A stretch of 64,000 nucleotides of DNA from an uncultured Flavobacteriaceae bacterium (GTDB lineage: Bacteria > Bacteroidota > Bacteroidia > Flavobacteriales > Flavobacteriaceae), in contig CANKZQ010000003.1 in the NCBI GenBank assembly GCA_947488345.1, positions 186,001 to 250,000 of the forward strand, given 5' to 3'. The notes beneath the pieces are model-generated. The model did no database searches. It was not told the DNA's origin and saw only the letters and a list, made by a program, of their open reading frames with translations. Shown piece after piece: positions 61,295 to 64,000 of the stretch (within the stretch, counting starts at the first letter, position 1; each line of letters starts with the position of its first letter). The position numbers and the translations under genes were made by a program.

Positions 61295-64000
61295 TATTTA
61301 TCGCCGTAATTAATAGTTTATTATTGTTATGCTTAATCCATTTCATTTTTCTTATTTGTCCACCTATACCGAGTGAAAAAACATCTGTTTGTTTCGTTTC
61401 AGCGCTATGCGGCCCATAAATACCCCAACCTAGGGAGCCGTCATACGGTCCAAATTTGGGCTTTACCAAATATTGATTTCCGCCAAAGAATACATCAAGA
61501 TGACCATCATCGTTTATATCTTCAGTCGTTATCGCATAGATCGGTGCATACTGTACCTCATCTGGTAAAATCTGAGCTGTAAATGTATTATTTTCATTAA
61601 AAAAAATGACACTATTTAACATCTTTAAATCAACAGTATAGGCTTGATTTAAGATGTCTTCTGAAAAAATAGAACTCATCGTTGCTTTTGCATAGTCTTT
61701 ATAGTAAAGTAGCTTCTTTTTTAGTGAAGGTAATTGCGATATGAGTTCATCTTTATCAATGATTGGATAATATCCATCTGTCCCTTTTTTACATATGATT
61801 TGTTCTTTAAAACCATTTCCGTCAAAATCATGTACATACATTCTCATGTTTTCCGAAAGAAAATTGTTTCTACCGATGTTTCCTGCGATCATATCTTGAT
61901 CTCCATCATTATCGATGTCAACGACTTTCAGCGAAGACCACAACCCCACTGTATCATCTAGGTTATATGAGCTCGATGCATCAATGAATTTTGCTTGCTT
62001 ATTTATAAATACCTTCAGCGACATCCATTCTCCTGCAACTATAAGATCTTGCCAACCATCTTTATTTATATCTACCCAAGAAGCACCAGTAATCATTCCT
62101 ATGTTTTCAAAAACGTTTATTGTTGCGGGCGTAAAGTTACCTTTTCCATCATTTTCTAATAGATAACCCGATCCTGGTTGCCCATAGATATTGGTCTTAT
62201 AACGTTCACCAACGAATAAATCTATATCCCCATCGTTATCATAATCGACAGGTTTTACAACTGAGGTACTTATCGTTTTCGAAAATTTTGGTGAGTCATT
62301 AGATTTGACAAAGGTATTCTCTCTATTTTCATAATACGTATCATTTAGATCAATTGAATATTGAGAATACGCACGGCCTCCATGGCATACATATAAATCT
62401 AGATCACCATCATTATCGCCATCGAAAAAAACCGCATCAGTATCTTCTGCATTTATCTCATTTATAAAAGGAGAAAGTAGCTCATTATGGGTATTTCCAT
62501 TTGACATGTATAGTCTTCCGGATTGATTTTTCGCTCCACCGAGGAAAAAATCAACGATTCCATCGTTATTTATATCATTTGCAGCAAGGGCTGGTCCTTC
62601 ATTGCTATACATTTGTGTCAATAAGCGTTCTTTATTAAAATCGATGTAATTATTCTCTTTATGCTGAAATTTGAATGGAGGATTTGTTTCTTCTATTAGA
62701 AGTTTTTCAGCATAATTTTCGAATTTTATCTGCTTATTATCACTTCCTTTTTCTTTAACGATAGTATATGTTTTGTTAGAAGAAAGTTGCGTTTTAATTG
62801 TTGTTGTCCCATCGGGCCAGGTAATATATATGGAGTCTATAACCTGTGCATTTCCAACACCAAAATGGATCTTATTAGTTACACTACTTTGAAATCCTCT
62901 TGAATTATAATTCTCTGCATATGCCTTCTTTTGATCACCGTATGTTATAATTGCTTTGGCAGTCACTGGACTCTTTTCAGCATCGACTAAGTTCAATGAA
63001 ACACTCCTATGAGTTAATGTGTCTGTTCTATTCTCATAAACAAACGAAGGCATATTAACGTTGTTCACGACAATATCTAAATCTCCATCATTATCTAAAT
63101 CTGCATAAGCGGCACCATTGCTAAAACTTGGTTGATCTAAGCCCCAAGGTCTATTTTCATTCTTAAAATTAAAGTTTCCTTGATTGTGAAAAGCAGCATT
63201 AGATACAGCTTTCGAAGGCATTGCATCTATGAGTTTTTTCAACACTTCTTTTTCACTACTATTGATTCTATTTCTTATAGATTCATCATTCGCTTCATAT
63301 GTAAGATAATCTCTATCTAATAGATCTTTGTAGATTCCATTTGTGATATATATATCCTTCAAACCATCATTATCCATATCAAATAGTAAGGCGCTCCAGC
63401 TCCATTCTGTGGCCGACACATCTGCTTGTCTACCTAATTCGATAAATGTGCCATCTCCTAAATTTCGCTGTAATGTATTTCTTGAAAATTGATTGTAGTA
63501 GCCCTGTTTTTTCGCTAATTGTTGTTTATCCCAAGATTCGAAAACTGTCTTTGTCTTTTGTCTTTCATCTGTTTGAGGCAACATTTCGGTCACCATTAAA
63601 TCTGTGCGCAGATCGTTGTCAAGATCTGCTAAATCTGCTCCCATTGCTCCCATAGAGGTAGATGTAAAAAACTCTTCTAATTGTTCGTTAAAAGCTCCTT
63701 TAGTATTATTGATATAGAGATAATCTCGTTCGAAAAAGTCATTAGAAATAAATATATCTGTATAGTTATCATCATTAAAATCGCCTAAGGTAATCCCCAA
63801 TCCAAAACCAATCTTACTAGAGTAGATCCCAACTTCTTGGCTCACATCGATAAACCTTCCATCATCATTTCTCATAAATCTGTTACCGCTACCCGAGGAG
63901 TCTGGAATCTCTCGTTGATCTTTAATCAAATCAAAAGCTCCTACAGATCGAATAGAATTGTTCAAAATATAGGCGTCTAAATCCCCATCTTTATCATAAT
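61260..64000 (-). CDS. ASPIC/UnbV-VCBS repeat protein 3 (5' end outside window)
   Basis: The frame stays open to the right edge and reads DKDGDLDAYILNNS across the last 35 bases, so the start lies beyond the window. The visible 910 or so residues show the same order as its two neighbours: a VCBS propeller, an ASPIC/UnbV segment near the middle (SRGFQSSVTNKIHFGVG, ITWPDGTTT) and a C-terminal propeller (DGDNDGDLDLYVC, DIDNDGDQDMIAGN). The expected missing part is a lipoprotein signal and about 180 residues. It overlaps the small lipoprotein gene by 35 bases. Confidence 0.9.
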   Translation of the reverse strand, partial: YDKDGDLDAYILNNSIRSVGAFDLIKDQREIPDSSGSGNRFMRNDDGRFIDVSQEVGIYSSKIGFGLGITLGDFNDDNYTDIFISNDFFERDYLYINNTKGAFNEQLEEFFTSTSMGAMGADLADLDNDLRTDLMVTEMLPQTDERQKTKTVFESWDKQQLAKKQGYYNQFSRNTLQRNLGDGTFIELGRQADVSATEWSWSALLFDMDNDGLKDIYITNGIYKDLLDRDYLTYEANDESIRNRINSSEKEVLKKLIDAMPSKAVSNAAFHNQGNFNFKNENRPWGLDQPSFSNGAAYADLDNDGDLDIVVNNVNMPSFVYENRTDTLTHRSVSLNLVDAEKSPVTAKAIITYGDQKKAYAENYNSRGFQSSVTNKIHFGVGNAQVIDSIYITWPDGTTTIKTQLSSNKTYTIVKEKGSDNKQIKFENYAEKLLIEETNPPFKFQHKENNYIDFNKERLLTQMYSNEGPALAANDINNDGIVDFFLGGAKNQSGRLYMSNGNTHNELLSPFINEINAEDTDAVFFDGDNDGDLDLYVCHGGRAYSQYSIDLNDTYYENRENTFVKSNDSPKFSKTISTSVVKPVDYDNDGDIDLFVGERYKTNIYGQPGSGYLLENDGKGNFTPATINVFENIGMITGASWVDINKDGWQDLIVAGEWMSLKVFINKQAKFIDASSSYNLDDTVGLWSSLKVVDIDNDGDQDMIAGNIGRNNFLSENMRMYVHDFDGNGFKEQIICKKGTDGYYPIIDKDELISQLPSLKKKLLYYKDYAKATMSSIFSEDILNQAYTVDLKMLNSVIFFNENNTFTAQILPDEVQYAPIYAITTEDINDDGHLDVFFGGNQYLVKPKFGPYDGSLGWGIYGPHSAETKQTDVFSLGIGGQIRKMKWIKHNNNKLLITAINNENTGFYRIKK

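Noticed and set aside
54112-64000. Many short near-identical words (complement of GATAATGATGGAGAT and similar) that resemble a repeat array
   Set aside because: They encode the recurrent Asp/Gly-rich calcium loops of VCBS repeats in frame; spacing is irregular, so not CRISPR.

Overview
The window is from an AT-rich Bacteroidota genome, most probably a marine member of the Flavobacteriaceae. The evidence is the TAnnTTTG / TTG promoter elements, the lack of Shine-Dalgarno sites, two proteins with type IX secretion sorting tails, and many Bacteroidota-specific families (DUF1684, DUF1599, BT_3928-type DoxX, DUF4293 beside rho, the CDWC-containing ExbD, and ASPIC/UnbV-VCBS proteins). No phage, transposase, CRISPR array or plasmid gene is visible.

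Layout. 1-19.9 kb is mostly housekeeping: a hydrolase cut by the window edge, an MFS exporter behind a structured leader with a terminator, a serine/threonine dehydratase, a modular secreted protein, rluF, crcB, DoxX/DUF1599, a LOG-family protein, folP, exbD, the diadenylate cyclase dacA, an MsbA-like exporter, truA, a YfcE-type phosphodiesterase, and a TPR sensor kinase/LuxR-type regulator pair beside a small exported protein. 19.9-20.6 kb is an unusual 705-base intergenic region. It holds an inverted repeat over a promoter, three CCACTA repeats exactly 21 bases apart, DnaA-box-like repeats, and a probable unassigned structured RNA with its own promoter and terminator. 20.6-24.7 kb holds DUF4293, rho, an initiator tRNA gene with a decayed partial copy of its tail, and xylA.

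24.8-37.1 kb is an alpha-glucan locus. A six-gene minus-strand operon (MFS, pgmB, GH65 phosphorylase, esterase, two GH13 lipoproteins) faces a secreted GH13 amylase and a LacI regulator. No SusC/SusD pair is present. The sequence suggests outside cleavage of starch-like glucans, uptake of maltose through the MFS carrier, phosphorolysis to beta-glucose-1-phosphate, and isomerisation to glucose-6-phosphate.

37.2-51.4 kb looks like a 3-keto-glycoside (oxidative glycoside) degradation locus. It has two GMC dehydrogenases, one Tat-type small subunit, three DUF1080 proteins, three TIM-barrel isomerase-like proteins, two Gfo/Idh/MocA oxidoreductases, an MFS permease and a NUDIX hydrolase. Several members carry Tat or lipoprotein signals, so much of the chemistry is probably periplasmic.

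51.4-64 kb is one tightly overlapping minus-strand operon that enters from beyond the right edge. It encodes three large ASPIC/UnbV-VCBS proteins, a small unknown lipoprotein, a vanadium-haloperoxidase/PAP2-type lipoprotein and an SLC45-like MFS carrier. It is probably the tail of a SusC/SusD-type locus, though that part lies outside the window.
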